NCBI RefSeq assembly: GCF_024362695.1
Contig: NC_065406.1
Span: 11,718,001 to 11,782,000 of the forward strand
Source of the DNA: Pectinophora gossypiella
Lineage: Eukaryota; Arthropoda; Insecta; Lepidoptera; Gelechiidae
Reading direction: 5' to 3'
DNA length: 64,000 nt
Part shown: positions 48,045 to 60,100 of the stretch, one piece after another
How the letters are laid out: every line of letters starts with the position of its first letter
How positions within the stretch are numbered: the stretch's first letter is position 1
Position numbers and translations under genes: made by a program
Notes under the pieces: model-generated
Databases searched by the model: none
What the model was told of the DNA's origin: nothing
What the model saw: the letters and a program-made list of their open reading frames with translations, nothing else

Positions 48045-49180
48045 TATCACATGGCACGCCGGCGACGCGCTTCGGTAACTTCCCCCCGACTACGACACAC
48101 AACGCTTCGCTACTAAATATCCCTCCTCCCTGTCAATTGTCCAATCTTAACGATAGGTCCAGAAAATGATGACGTCGCGGAGATTCCTATTACTCAACCG
48201 TATCGTGATTAGAAACAGGTCATCACGTACAATTCAAGTACAGACCTTCATACACTTGACAGTGTATAACTATTTTAATATATTATTCTTTTATAAAACA
48301 GATTGTCGGAAGGAAATTAATTGATATTGTAACTATCTGTATAGTGCAATATTTATTTAAAAATTTAAATGTTTGTTTCGGCCGTGATAAAATGACGAAA
48401 TAGCACATTTGATTCGATTAAATTGACAAGTTTGACAACTTCTTTTTTAAACTAGAGGTTGGCGATTATGAGATATACTACTGGATTCATTCGATTATAA
48501 AGGTGTTTCGATAAATTTCGATTAATGCCATTAGTAACGAGGGACTTTCCAGGCTACGTTCCCCAAAAATAATATAGATGGTACTATCCAGATTTAACGT
48601 GATTTTTACCTATTTTCTCATTGCTCGGGGGCATAATTATTCAAATGTAATGGCAGAAACATATATAAAAATAGCGAGTGAAAGAGCGTGAAATACATTT
48701 TCTGAACGAATTTTATGGCAATGAATATGGACACAAATTAGTATTGTAAGTTGTATGTAACACAAATTAGTAAGAACAAACAAATTAATTAGTATTTTTT
48801 CATCGATTATCCGTATTTATTTGATTATGTCTCAGATTATGTAGACATGAAATCGCTCACCTCTATTTTTTTTTCTTTTACCCATTTAAGGGACAGGGGC
48901 TTTTTGGCGGGAGGCGGGAACGGGACAGTTGCTTTCTTCATTGAATGATCTAAATAATTAATACGAAGTGGTGTTTTGTGGTTAATGATCGCATTAAGTT
49001 AGTCGGAAGACATTCGCGAGTGTTATTATATTGGAGTATTCAATAAACAAAGTGTATCTGCCTATTTTCGCTTCGTGTCAGGAAGCCGCTTCATAACTCA
49101 AAAGTTTATGCGGACTTTTGAGTTAATTCGTTTGGGGTTCGGAGTAGGAGTCTACTCCGAGGGTGGGGGCTTAGGTTTCA
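48045..49180. promoter_or_regulatory. Upstream region of the long Pcyt1 isoform
   Basis: Just upstream of the ATG at 48044 the DNA is GC-richer to about 48100, consistent with a 5' UTR and promoter; beyond that it is AT-rich. No core promoter element could be fixed by eye. Confidence 0.4.
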
Positions 49181-49184
49181 TCAT

Positions 49185-49306
49185 CATCACCTTTCATCAT
49201 TTCATTAATCATCAAGAAAAAAAATACGTCAGACATGGCTGTATGGGCATAGTTCCCTTTGCCTTACCCTTCGGGGAAAACCAAACCAAAAAAAAAAAAA
49301 AAAAAT
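49185..49306 (+). mobile_element. LINE or SINE 3' end with poly-A
   Basis: ATCATCATCACC-rich stretch, then GGGCATAGTTCCCTTTGCCT and an A-run of nearly 20 bases ending near 49305. A 3' end of a retroelement; family not fixed. Confidence 0.5.
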
Positions 49307-49501
49307 TAAGGGACAGGCTAAGATCGTAAGACCATACTGCCTACCTCTATTTTAAACTGATAGAGCAAGGGAATCGATTACATACAGACATGTCAGAAAA
49401 ATAAAGAGAACCAGACGTTTTTGCTTTACTATATGAAAACCAAACGTAGTGGTCAGAGGTAGTGGTTAACACAGAGTACTTTTGTATATACGGGTGGTTA
49501 A

Positions 49502-50007
49502 AGCCACCCGACACCAACTCCGCACCGCCTCGCCTCGTGCGGTTAGTATTCTTTATATGAACTTGTATGAGTATACGCTCACTACATCAACTTCGTAGCA
49601 TCACCGCATCGCCTCAGTCGCATGCCCTCCACGTGCGGACGGTGGGTGGACCACTTGGTGAAAACATGCTGCTCGCACGCTTGCCTTGCGTTGAATGCGC
49701 GCTGCCCGCGAGTGGTTCACGTGAGGACGGTACGGTAGCGATGCGCCGCTCCCTCTCTCCCTTCATTCATTCCCAGCCTTTCTTTCGAACGAGGTGGACG
49801 TTTGGTTTTTACTTTCAAAATGAATAAAGAAAAACTTATCGAAGAAGTTCGTAAATATACCAGCGGCCAGCGCGGGATCCACTGGTTGACGATGCGAGGT
49901 CCATTGGTTGACCGCGCGACGTTTATTGGTGATAACACGGTGTCCACCCGTGGGCCACCTGTCGATAACGAGTGGACGCCGTGCGACGAGGCGGTGCCGG
50001 GTGGCTC
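49502..50007 (+). mobile_element. PIF/Harbinger-like deletion derivative with start of a MADF-like gene
   Basis: The ends AGCCACCCGACACC (left) and, inverted, GAGCCACCCGGCACC (right) are flanked by TAA on both sides (49499-49501 and 50008-50010), the 3-bp TWA-type duplication of PIF/Harbinger. Inside, the ATG at 49820 starts MNKEKLIEEVRKYTSG. This reads like the beginning of a MADF DNA-binding domain, which PIF/Harbinger elements often carry as their second gene. It then runs at once into unrelated repetitive sequence. GC-richer than its surroundings. Non-autonomous. Confidence 0.6.
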
Positions 50008-50019
50008 TAATGAGCTATG

Positions 50020-51051
50020 ACCTTAAATCCTCTTTGAAAACCTCCGTCGTAGTATACTGCACATTTTATAAAGCGTGCGATCATCACACGCTTGATACAA
50101 ATGAACCAGTAGTCGCGTAGACAACTCTTTTGCGTCGCGTCGCACGCGGTCCTGGGAACATACATACTCCCCCCGTGTTGCTCTTTGATGACACTGTTGT
50201 GTAAATTGTGGTAGTGTATGTTATATTACGGCTCGACTTACTTTTCGAGAAGGAAAACAACTTAAAACACATTTAAATGTCAATAACTTTTATTTTAGTT
50301 AAACAAAGAAATGTATATATAATAATAATATTATATATATTACGGAATAAAATTATTTCTTATAAACAGACACGACATCTCGTCCATTGCGAGAAACAGC
50401 CACCAAGTTCCCGTCGTAGCCGAAATATGGCAAACCATAACAAAAGAGATGACTCAATCTTTCTAATACGGCTCTAGCAATTCATTAAATGCAAAATCTC
50501 CTTTCTTACAGCTGCCGAACATTTTATTATCAACAAAGATACAATAATACAGATATACAGTTTTGTTTACATACCCCGATGGGTAATTAACTTTTAGAAC
50601 AACAAATAAATAATTGCCTACGTATAGGAGACAGATCTCGATAGATCCAGTTTCCTACTACGTAAATGCAAAAGGAGGATAAGCAAGCAAGTCTCCCGGG
50701 CTAACGCTAAATTAGAGAAATTGAACCATCCCAGTTACATTGAATTGCTTATTTTATTATACAACGTCGACATAAGAAAAAAAACATTAAAAGTTTCGAA
50801 ATCGACATAATAATGGTTAAAGAGTGCTTATAAAGCATGAAATTAAAATCAAAAATTAGTATAAAAATATATCACAGCAATTTTAATTAGCCCAACGGAT
50901 ACTCGAATCGACAATGAGATCGATGGAAATAATCCTCGAAAAGGAACGAAGTGATGAGTTTATTCTCATTTAGAATTTGCTATTCAGTCGTTTATCGAAC
51001 GTAGTTTTTTACCATGTATAGGATGACACAAACCTGTGCAAGAGAAATGTA
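50020..51051. other. Intergenic region between Pcyt1 and importin-5
   Basis: AT-rich. Frames at 50084-50477 look like chance. No promoter or RNA gene seen. Confidence 0.5.
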
Positions 51052-51057
51052 TTTATT
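51052..51057 (-). terminator. Poly-A signal of importin-5
   Basis: AATAAA on the minus strand, 84 bases beyond the stop codon at 51142-51144. Confidence 0.6.
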
Positions 51058-51141
51058 GTATCGGTATTACATAGAATATTTGATATACACAGTGGTGGTA
51101 GAGAAGTCGCGGGGCGGGAGCGGGCGGCGGGGGCTGCGCCA

Positions 51142-54100
51142 CTACGTCGATAGCGCCGTCTGCAGCGCCTCCTTGTGTTCATTGCTCAGCTGCATGAGGC
51201 ACTGGTTGAACAGTTCCGCATTGCTCTGAAACAGAAACACATTAGGAAACCGTTACAAAAATATAAATGCAGCATTCTATATTATTATGTTTTGGAATCT
51301 TTCGCAAACGCTTTGGAAACTGAATAATGTATATAACTTAATAACATCCTCTGGGCAAAAAGGTACCTGTATCTGGCGGACGAGTGCGACCATTTGCGCG
51401 TAGACGGCGTTATCCTTGGGCACGGCGTCGCGCAGGAAGGCCTCTGCGAGCGTGGCGATGACCCGCTGCGGCGCGTCCGGAGTCTGCAGCGCCGGGTGCC
51501 CGCCCGCCGCCAGCTCGCACAGCAGCGAGTACACATGCGGCGCTTCCTCAGTGTCTTCGACCACCGGCAGCCACGTCAGCCTGGATATACCAACAATGTT
51601 ATTATTGAGAGGACAAACGACAATCGAAATCTAACTATCATATTATGTACTATTATTTTCTCAAAAAAATACATGTCGATTAGAACAAAACGTAATACAG
51701 GTTTATGATCCATTCGTAAACAGTCTTTTTCACACAAGATCTTTATGAATAAAACTGGTTATCGATAGAAACCAACTGACCAGTGCCTGATGATCTCGTC
51801 CCTGTTGATCTGCGAGTGGTTGTATTTGATGATCTTAGCTACGGCGGAGATGGCGTTCTCAGTGGCGTTGAGGTTGTGGTCGGCGCGAGCGTCGGGTGCG
51901 GCCAGCAGCGCCGCCAGCAGCGGCACGGCGCGCGCGCAGGCAGCCGCGAACTGCGCGCCGCCGAACTGTGCCAGCACGCCGCAGCCGTACGCCGCCGCCT
52001 GCCGTACCTCCGCCTCGGGAGCGCTCAGCCCGTTCAGCATCGGCTCGAGGAATATGTCCTGGTATTTCACGCATGCCGGTCCTGTCGAAATAATAATAGG
52101 TCATCGTTACAAATCTTATAGAGCCCTCGAACTTAGCGAAGGGGAATCGCTTGTAAACAGTATATTTAGGGCAGTCCAATCGTAACAATCGAGATGTACC
52201 TCCAAACTCAATAACGTCGTCGAAGATGCAGATGGCCCACTGGCGGTCGGCGTAGGGGCGGTTGGGGGCGAGCAGCGCGACGAGGTGTGGCAGCACCGTG
52301 TCCAGGTGCGGGAAGAATGTCTCGCGGTATGTAGACATGAGAGCGTGAAGCACGTCCGCCACGCGGGATAGCCCGTACACGTCTTCGTTGTCCTCGTCTA
52401 CCAGTTTTTCTTCTACCACCTGGTGAAGTAAAGTGTGCTTAGTCTCGTACGATACACGCAATCCACACGAGTTCACATAAGACGTTCACTATTTGATATA
52501 ACGCTCGTGTTACATTATTATCATGTCCTATATATAAATACATAGATAGAGACTAGCTGTTTGACAAGTAAGGCAGTTGAATGTATTTGTATAAAAATTA
52601 TCGCCCGGTAATGGAATATTATTTTTACCTCATCGTAATCCTCGTCGTTGCGCTTTTGGTGTCTCTCTGTGGCGCGCTCGAAGTGCTCGGTGAGCAGCTT
52701 GTTAAGAATACGCAACACCTCAGTCATCATCTCGTCGGGCAAGCAGCCTGCGCCCAGCAACTCGATACACTGGGGACAATAATCATCTTTTTAGTTTCAG
52801 TTCATGTACAGGTGACTGAGAATAAATGAGTTACCGATTGATTAGCTGTGAAGAGTGCAATCTAGTTCAGGTCTCTGTGAGGTATATTTCTTTGAAGGTA
52901 CTTTGAAAGTAAGTTTGTTATAATCTTCACAGGGATCTACTCCACGAATGTATACAAGGAAACATATCTTTTGTAACTATTTCCTTCGGTGCAATTACGT
53001 ATGTTTGAATTTGTCTGAACTTACCTTAGCGAGGCTGTTGAGCAATTCAACTTGCACTTCTTGCTCGGGCTCGGAGTCGATAGCTTTGAGCAACTCGGGC
53101 AGGATGTACGCCCACATGCCCTGCACAAACTGCGGTCCGCGCGCGCGGCCGCACTCCAGCAGGTATGGCAGCGACTCGGCGGCGGACGTGCGCACACCGT
53201 CGTGGAAATAGAACCTGAGCATCGGCACCATCAGTTTCACCACGTCCTCTACGTATTCGGCGAAGTCCTCCTTCAGCTCGCGCGCGTAGCAGACAAGCAT
53301 GTCGCAAGCAGAGGCTTTGTCCTCCAAACCTGACGATTAAGAACTCTATTATAACGGAATTTTAAAACAATCTATTATTGATTTCTTATCTATCTAGCAT
53401 ATTCGACCCCACTGCTGGGCAAAGACCTCTCTTTGATTTTTCCACTCCTCTCGACTAAGAACCATTTTTTGTCCTGTTATTTACAGATACATAGACTCAA
53501 GCCCGCAATCTCTAATAGGGTGGGCAAAGCAGCAAGTAATCAGAAGAACAATTGCAGCGTGTTTTTTCTTCATTGTAATGTCAGTTCACATGAACTCACA
53601 TTTGGGTGGATGTATAACGTCATACTTGGTATATCCATACAAATGTTTAGTTTTGATGCCTCTTAAGAAGTACCTAATTTGACTAAGTTGTTAAGAAGCC
53701 CATATATTATTAGCAAATACTAACCGGCAGTCTTGATGCCGAAGTTCTGTTGTTCGCCGAGTGTGACGAAGTGCCAGTCGAGGTCTCCCTCGATGGTCTC
53801 GAGGTCGTCGTTGTCCAGCAGCGCCACCTCGGGCTTCATCGCCGCCGTGCGCATCACCGGCTCCATCACCATCGGCAGGAACTGCGCGAAACGCTTGCCT
53901 GTAAATTGAATAATAGTAAGTAGTAGTAACATGTTATAAAGATGCTATTTACCCTAATAAAGATTTTAATAAAGAATTAATAAAGAATTAAGAAAGAATC
54001 TTTTACCATTGTTTATAAATGAGATCTAACCAGAAAGCAAACAGATCTTTCCTTGAGAAAGAAAACTATGATTCCACTGTACACTTGACCGTAACGCGGT

Positions 54101-57100
54101 CTCCTTGGTATGTGGAAATTAGAGAAAATAAATAAATATCCAAGAGTCGAGGATCGAAACTCCGTCCCTTTTTTCTTGAAATTAAAGGTACATTAGGTCA
54201 TTGATCAAGTGTGACATTAGACCTTTTTTAAGAACAGCTTAAACTGAAGTGACAGTAAAAGAACAAATATGTAAAAATATCAAACTCACCAAGAATCCTG
54301 CAGAAGCGGGACCAAGCGGAGATGAGATAAGAGGTCTGAGGATCGTCGGCGGGCAGGCCTTCGCCCTTCATGTGTCCGATCAGCAGCCCCATTACTTCGA
54401 TGGCGTCGTCCACGAACTTCTCTGAGCCGACCGCCAGGCCTGGATCACACAATACACGCATTTTTAAAGAATTCGATTGAATTAGATGGCACATGTATTC
54501 TAATCTAATTCTTTGTTTGTTTGGGAGCATATTTAGGTATCATTAATTGCTGGGCAATACCTCATACAATATCTTCCTTATAGCAAAGATTCCTGCGCCC
54601 CGTATAGCGCAGGTTAACTTTTTTCCTAGCCTAAAGCACACCCGGATACTTCATATAAAACACTTCATTTTACACAAACACTACATATTGACGTTATCTG
54701 TGCATCGGCGCTTCTGTGTGTATTACGTCTGACGCCATACGATTGAAGACTAAAGTAGGACCGAGGGGGGTGAGGTAAACTTAGCGCAGCCGCTGGTGGG
54801 GAGCGGAGTTGCCGTTCTATACGTAGTATTATTCCTTATTCTATGCCTAAAGTGTCTCTGGAGGAAAATCCCCTTCCCCTTCTCTCAAAGCAATAGCTAT
54901 ATTTTTATTTAAACAAGTATATCTCACCAATAAGACTGACGCACTCGATGGTCTTGCCGCGGAGCATCTTGAGCTCCTCGGTGTTGGCGTTGGCGATGAT
55001 GTACTTGAGGCAGGGCAGCAGCCGGTCGTAGTACACCACGAAGTCCTGCTCCACCGTGTCCGCTACGGACGCGATCGTCGTCACTATCTGCTCCAGCACC
55101 AGCTTCGTGCCGCGCTCCACCAACTGGATCACAGGAAAAGTATTTTTTATAACAATGACATAACACATTCGAGTCATGCGATAGTAGTTAACGTGGAGGA
55201 TCGAACTAAGAAGCCTCATATGTAAGCAATATTCATGACAATTCTAGAAGACTAGAAATCTATAGTCATCATAAACATACTAAATAAATATGAAGTAAAA
55301 CACGGTGTTGAATCCAAATATATCACAATTTTGCATTAGTATAGTGTACTTTCCAACTAGTCAAATCAGTTACTTTTTACTAAACGTCAAAACACGAAAT
55401 GTATGATAATGCAAATCGAGACGTCATAGAACTTATTATTACATTTTTCTACATAAGTGAAATAGAAAAAGGAACACGTTTTTTGTCACCTTTAGATCTG
55501 TTTTTACTTAGTAATTTCATAATTTATCTTTGATCTAGGAAACTATCTAATTCTCGGGGTAAACACTTTAGTGTATTTGTATGTGAACTGAGATCCCTGA
55601 CTTTCTATAATTCAGAAAGAAACGGAGCAATTGCCACATTTGTTCTCCCAATGTTATGGATGTGATGCAACCAGTATTAGGGTTATATCACTAACGATTC
55701 ATTGGGATTCTTATTTCAAAAATTACGTTAAAACCTCACCTCTTTGAATTTAGTGGTCAAAATAGCTTCAAGCTTCGCCATCAATGGATCGAGATATTGT
55801 GTCAGAATAGGTTTAGGACAATCTTCACTGAAGTTCACCAAAGCAGCAGCCGCGTGAGCCTGAAACAGATTATGTTTATATTTACTTAAATGGAAAAGAC
55901 CACCTGGTAATACTATCTGGTACATTAGACAATCAGACACATTTGGGAGTCCTAAAATAGATCTTAGAAAAGGTCTATTTATTGGCAAATCTTCATTGTC
56001 CAAAGATAATTCAAAATTTCAATAACCAAAGGATATATATGCCTACCACCTATAGAACAAAGTCAGTGACCTTTGGCGGCTCAATAATAACCCTGTAACC
56101 AGTCGTCGAGGTCGGTCATCGACCCGATAAACCAGGCGACGCATTATCAAATGATGAGTAGTTCCATAGAAACATTTTAAATTTAGTACTAATTCGCGCC
56201 ACCAGAGCTTCGCTTCCTAGCGTTGCATTGGCATCTCTTCTATTATGGAAAGGGTTCTCTTTTACTTAGCATATCTATTGCGTCATAGCATATATTTTCC
56301 CGATTTCTCGTTTTCGCATTATATGGGAGCCTAGTATAGGAGGACAAAGGTCCTCCTGACATTACGAGATGAAATATATACCTGCACGCGGGGATTGGCA
56401 TTGTCGTCGAGCACCATGAGAAGGCCGGGGACCACCTTGTCGTGGAACTTCTTCTCGAAGATGGGCGCGAAGTCCGTCGACATCTGACCGATAGCGTTAC
56501 ACGCGGCGAAGCGGACGCGAGGATGCTGAAAATATAGTTCTTTTGTTATTTGTTGTTTCTTTTCAATAACTAAGTATAAAGATTATGATAATTAACATAC
56601 TGTGTATTTATTTGTGAACTGAGATCCCTGACTTTCTATAATTCAGAAAGAAACGGAGCAAACGCCACATTTGTTCTCCCAATGTTATGGATGTGATGCA
56701 ACCAATATTAGGGTTATATCACTAACGATTCATTAGTAAATAAAATAGAGGCTGTATTTCTATAAAATACATTTTTATGGGCGTATTCTCTTAGTGTGTT
56801 GAGCGCTTTCTTTGTCCGTTCTCTCATATATTTTTTTTAACTAACAATACGAAACAAAGGCAGGGTTATGTTTTCACGAATACATAATAATATGGGAGTA
56901 CAGTAGTAACTAACCGGGTCAGTAAGGTAGTTGAGCACAGCAGAGACTACTTGGTCGAGCATGGACTCCATTTGCTTGTGGCAGCCCTCGCCGGCCGAGG
57001 ACACGGCCATGAGCGCCGCGTGCCGCCGCCGCCAGTCCTCCGAGTTGAGCATCTCCGGCACCTGGCCCACGATCAGGCCCAGCATGATCTTGCCGCCGAG

Positions 57101-60100
57101 CCCACAGCACATACGGTCGAGAGCTGATTCCGCTGCCACGTAGTTGCTGTAATGTAAAGAGTAGGCTTTATTATATGCATCGCGTAGCATAAATGTAATT
57201 CCTTAAAGTACAAGCTGCGCGTCTATCTGAGCGATATTGGAGGGTAAGGAGTGTCATTAGTCTAGTCACATACTAATTGCTGCTGCTAAATCGAAAATAA
57301 TAATATAATCGGCGCAGATATGTTGACCAAGTGAACGAAGGCAATACAAAGCCAAAAATCTTTACGCTCTTATGCTCCAATTTTCTCAAGTGGAAGCATA
57401 ACTTTACACAAATCTTTCATCATCCAAGTAATGTTTGTTGACGAGGGACTGACATCCAAATGTATAAGGAACATAGGATGCTAATTATCTCGCTGTTTGC
57501 TCTTGTAAGATTCTGTGCAACTACACCATAAAAATGCAGTCATGTAAAAGAATCTTACGCCACCTGTTTACGACAAACGTCGCTATTTATGATAAATGGA
57601 TAGTTCCGGTACTTACGCTCTGCCTATTTGTTCACTCTTCAATACTGCTGGTTTAAATATTTGTTAAGTAAATGTGTCCCAACTTAGGTCGCCTACGAGT
57701 AAATTATATCTAATTCTACATTCGATTTCTCCCCTTATCAATCAGAAAACAAATGCCTCTGTGGTTCAGTGGTTGAGCGTTGGGCCCACGATCCACAGGT
57801 TCCACAGTTCGAATTCCGGTGGGGACTATCACAAAAGTCACTTTATGAGGCCCTGGTTTGGTTAGGATGTTGCAGGAATGCAGGCTGATCACCTGATTAT
57901 CCGAAAGTAAGATGATCCGTGCTTCTGAAAGTACGTTAAGTTGTTGGTTCCGGTTACTACTTACTGATGTAAGTACGTAGTCGGCGGTTCAATAATAACC
58001 CTGACACCAGGGTTGATGAGGTTGGTAATTCACCTCACAACCCACACGATAGAAGAAGAACCAGAAAAAAAGCCAGCCGTACTTCTCATTATCCTCGTCA
58101 GCGGTATCATCCTGCACGGCCCAGTCAGGCTCGTCGTCGAGTTCGCACATCATCTCGAGCACCAGCGGCGTCAGCAGCCGGATGGCGTTGGCCGCCTGAC
58201 GCCGCACCATAGCCGGCGCAGTCTCGCACAGCGTCACCAAGCATTCGAGCGCCAACTGACGCCAGTTGTCTTCAGCGTCTGTGTCAGCTATCACCTGCGC
58301 GGGAAATGTTTTTATTGTGCGTCTGCATTATATTTCATTGTATAATTAAAAATCGGTATCGGATTGTAAGGTTGGTTCTATGTATTACAACGAAATAAGA
58401 ATAGACTCCAATACACCCAAGACACATTCTAGAACATTCAATGTTAGCCAAGTGTCAATGTGGACAGGTAATCTCAGACCTCCTTGGTATAAACAATAAT
58501 AATATTCAGTATTTGTGTAGCGCAGTATTCGGCGCATTTCTAATCAACCATTTTACCTAACAAAGCCATTCTTATGGTAGTATTGTCTTTATTCTGTAGG
58601 TAATATAGTTACACTCTACACATAAAAATACTGCATTTTTGATAAGTTTCTTACATGGTACAGTGACGAGTACTAATATGTATACACTTTGAAACCACGT
58701 AAGTCTCATTAAATGTCAAATATGATAGTGCGACAATGTTCTAAAGTTTTTTTTTTTTTTTTTTTTTCCGTTTTTATCTGCGATCAGTCAGTCGACTATA
58801 AGCAGATCAGGTGTTGGTAGGGCAGTGCAGAGATTACTTTCCCAATGGAACGCTCTCTTCTTTAAGGTAAGACATGCAGTCTATTTGCTCAAGTCCATTA
58901 CTGCGGCTTTTTTCAGTCGTCTTTGGTGGGTAGGCTTTGTGAGCGTTTCAGCCAGGGGGTTCGGATGGTGCTCCAGTCTGATTTTGTACCGTGCCGCAGT
59001 AGATCTTATTTCCTGTTGCACAGTGTTTGCCTTCAGTATTTCATGTACTTCCATGTTTCTGATGAACCATGGAGCATTTGTTATGCTTTTGAAGATCATG
59101 TTTTGGGCTCTTTGTATGATATTGATGTTTGAGGCACTAGCAGTGCCCCATAGTTGGATTCCATACGTCCAGATCGGTTTTATAATGGTATTGTAGACTA
59201 GAAGTTTGTTGTCAGTGGATAGTAGTGAATTCCTTTTCAGAAGCCAATTTAGGTTTCTGTACTTAATAGTGATCTGGTCTCTTTTTGCTTCTATGTGCGT
59301 CCTCCAAGTTAATCTTCGGTCCAAGTGAATCCCCAGGTATTTGACAGCATCACTATGAGGCAGTTCTTGGTTGCCGAGTTTCACTCCAGGGCAGTTGCCT
59401 TGTCGGAGAGAGAATGTGATATGCACAGATTTTGAGACACTGGCTTTTATTCTCCATTTTTTCAGCCACTTATCTATGTCATCAAGGCCATCTTGCAGGA
59501 TTTTTGAAGCAGCATCTGGGCGTTTATGACTTGCAAGTATAGCAGTATCGTCAGCGTAAGTTGCTGTCACAATATTCCCTTTCTCAGGGAGATAATGTTC
59601 TAAAGTGGGTACATGATATTTCTTATGACTGTACATCATTCAAGTACCTATAGTAAGCTATACTACTAGTTTTATGTTAGCTGTGATAATATAAGTACGC
59701 ATTTAATTGCTCATTAAGTCATCTGCAGTTTTTTTTATTTTGCTTTAACTAATTAATGTGCAAATCATGGATTATATGCAAGTTCAATTAGATTAAATGT
59801 TTAATGAATCATCTGGTTGAATTAGAAATTATGAAGATTAGGATTTTTTTATAACGATGTAATAGCAAATCTTCGCTCATGTTAGGTTAGGTTAGTATAA
59901 TAATACAAAAAAAAACTATTTTATTTGAAAACTGAATTACAATTGGACATTTCATAACTAACCAAACAAAATTGTCCTTGACAATAATGCCTATGGTTAT
60001 TTATTTGATTTGTTATATAAATCGACGCATGACCTTTGATACCGGGGCATAGAACAGCAATTACATTAGTTCCACGTCAGTGCAGTGTGGCCACAAGCTG

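Noticed and set aside
47839..48169. Plus-strand frames opposite the long Pcyt1 first exon
   Set aside because: Arg/Trp-rich shadows of a GC-rich coding exon on the other strand.
49075..49329. 84-codon plus-strand frame
   Set aside because: Ends in the Lys codons of a retroelement poly-A tail; not a gene.
51859..52476. 205-codon minus-strand frame
   Set aside because: It starts in importin-5 exon 52200-52419 in frame but runs through the intron and then reads the next exon in the wrong frame (Arg/Gly/Ala-rich). The spliced model fits the family.
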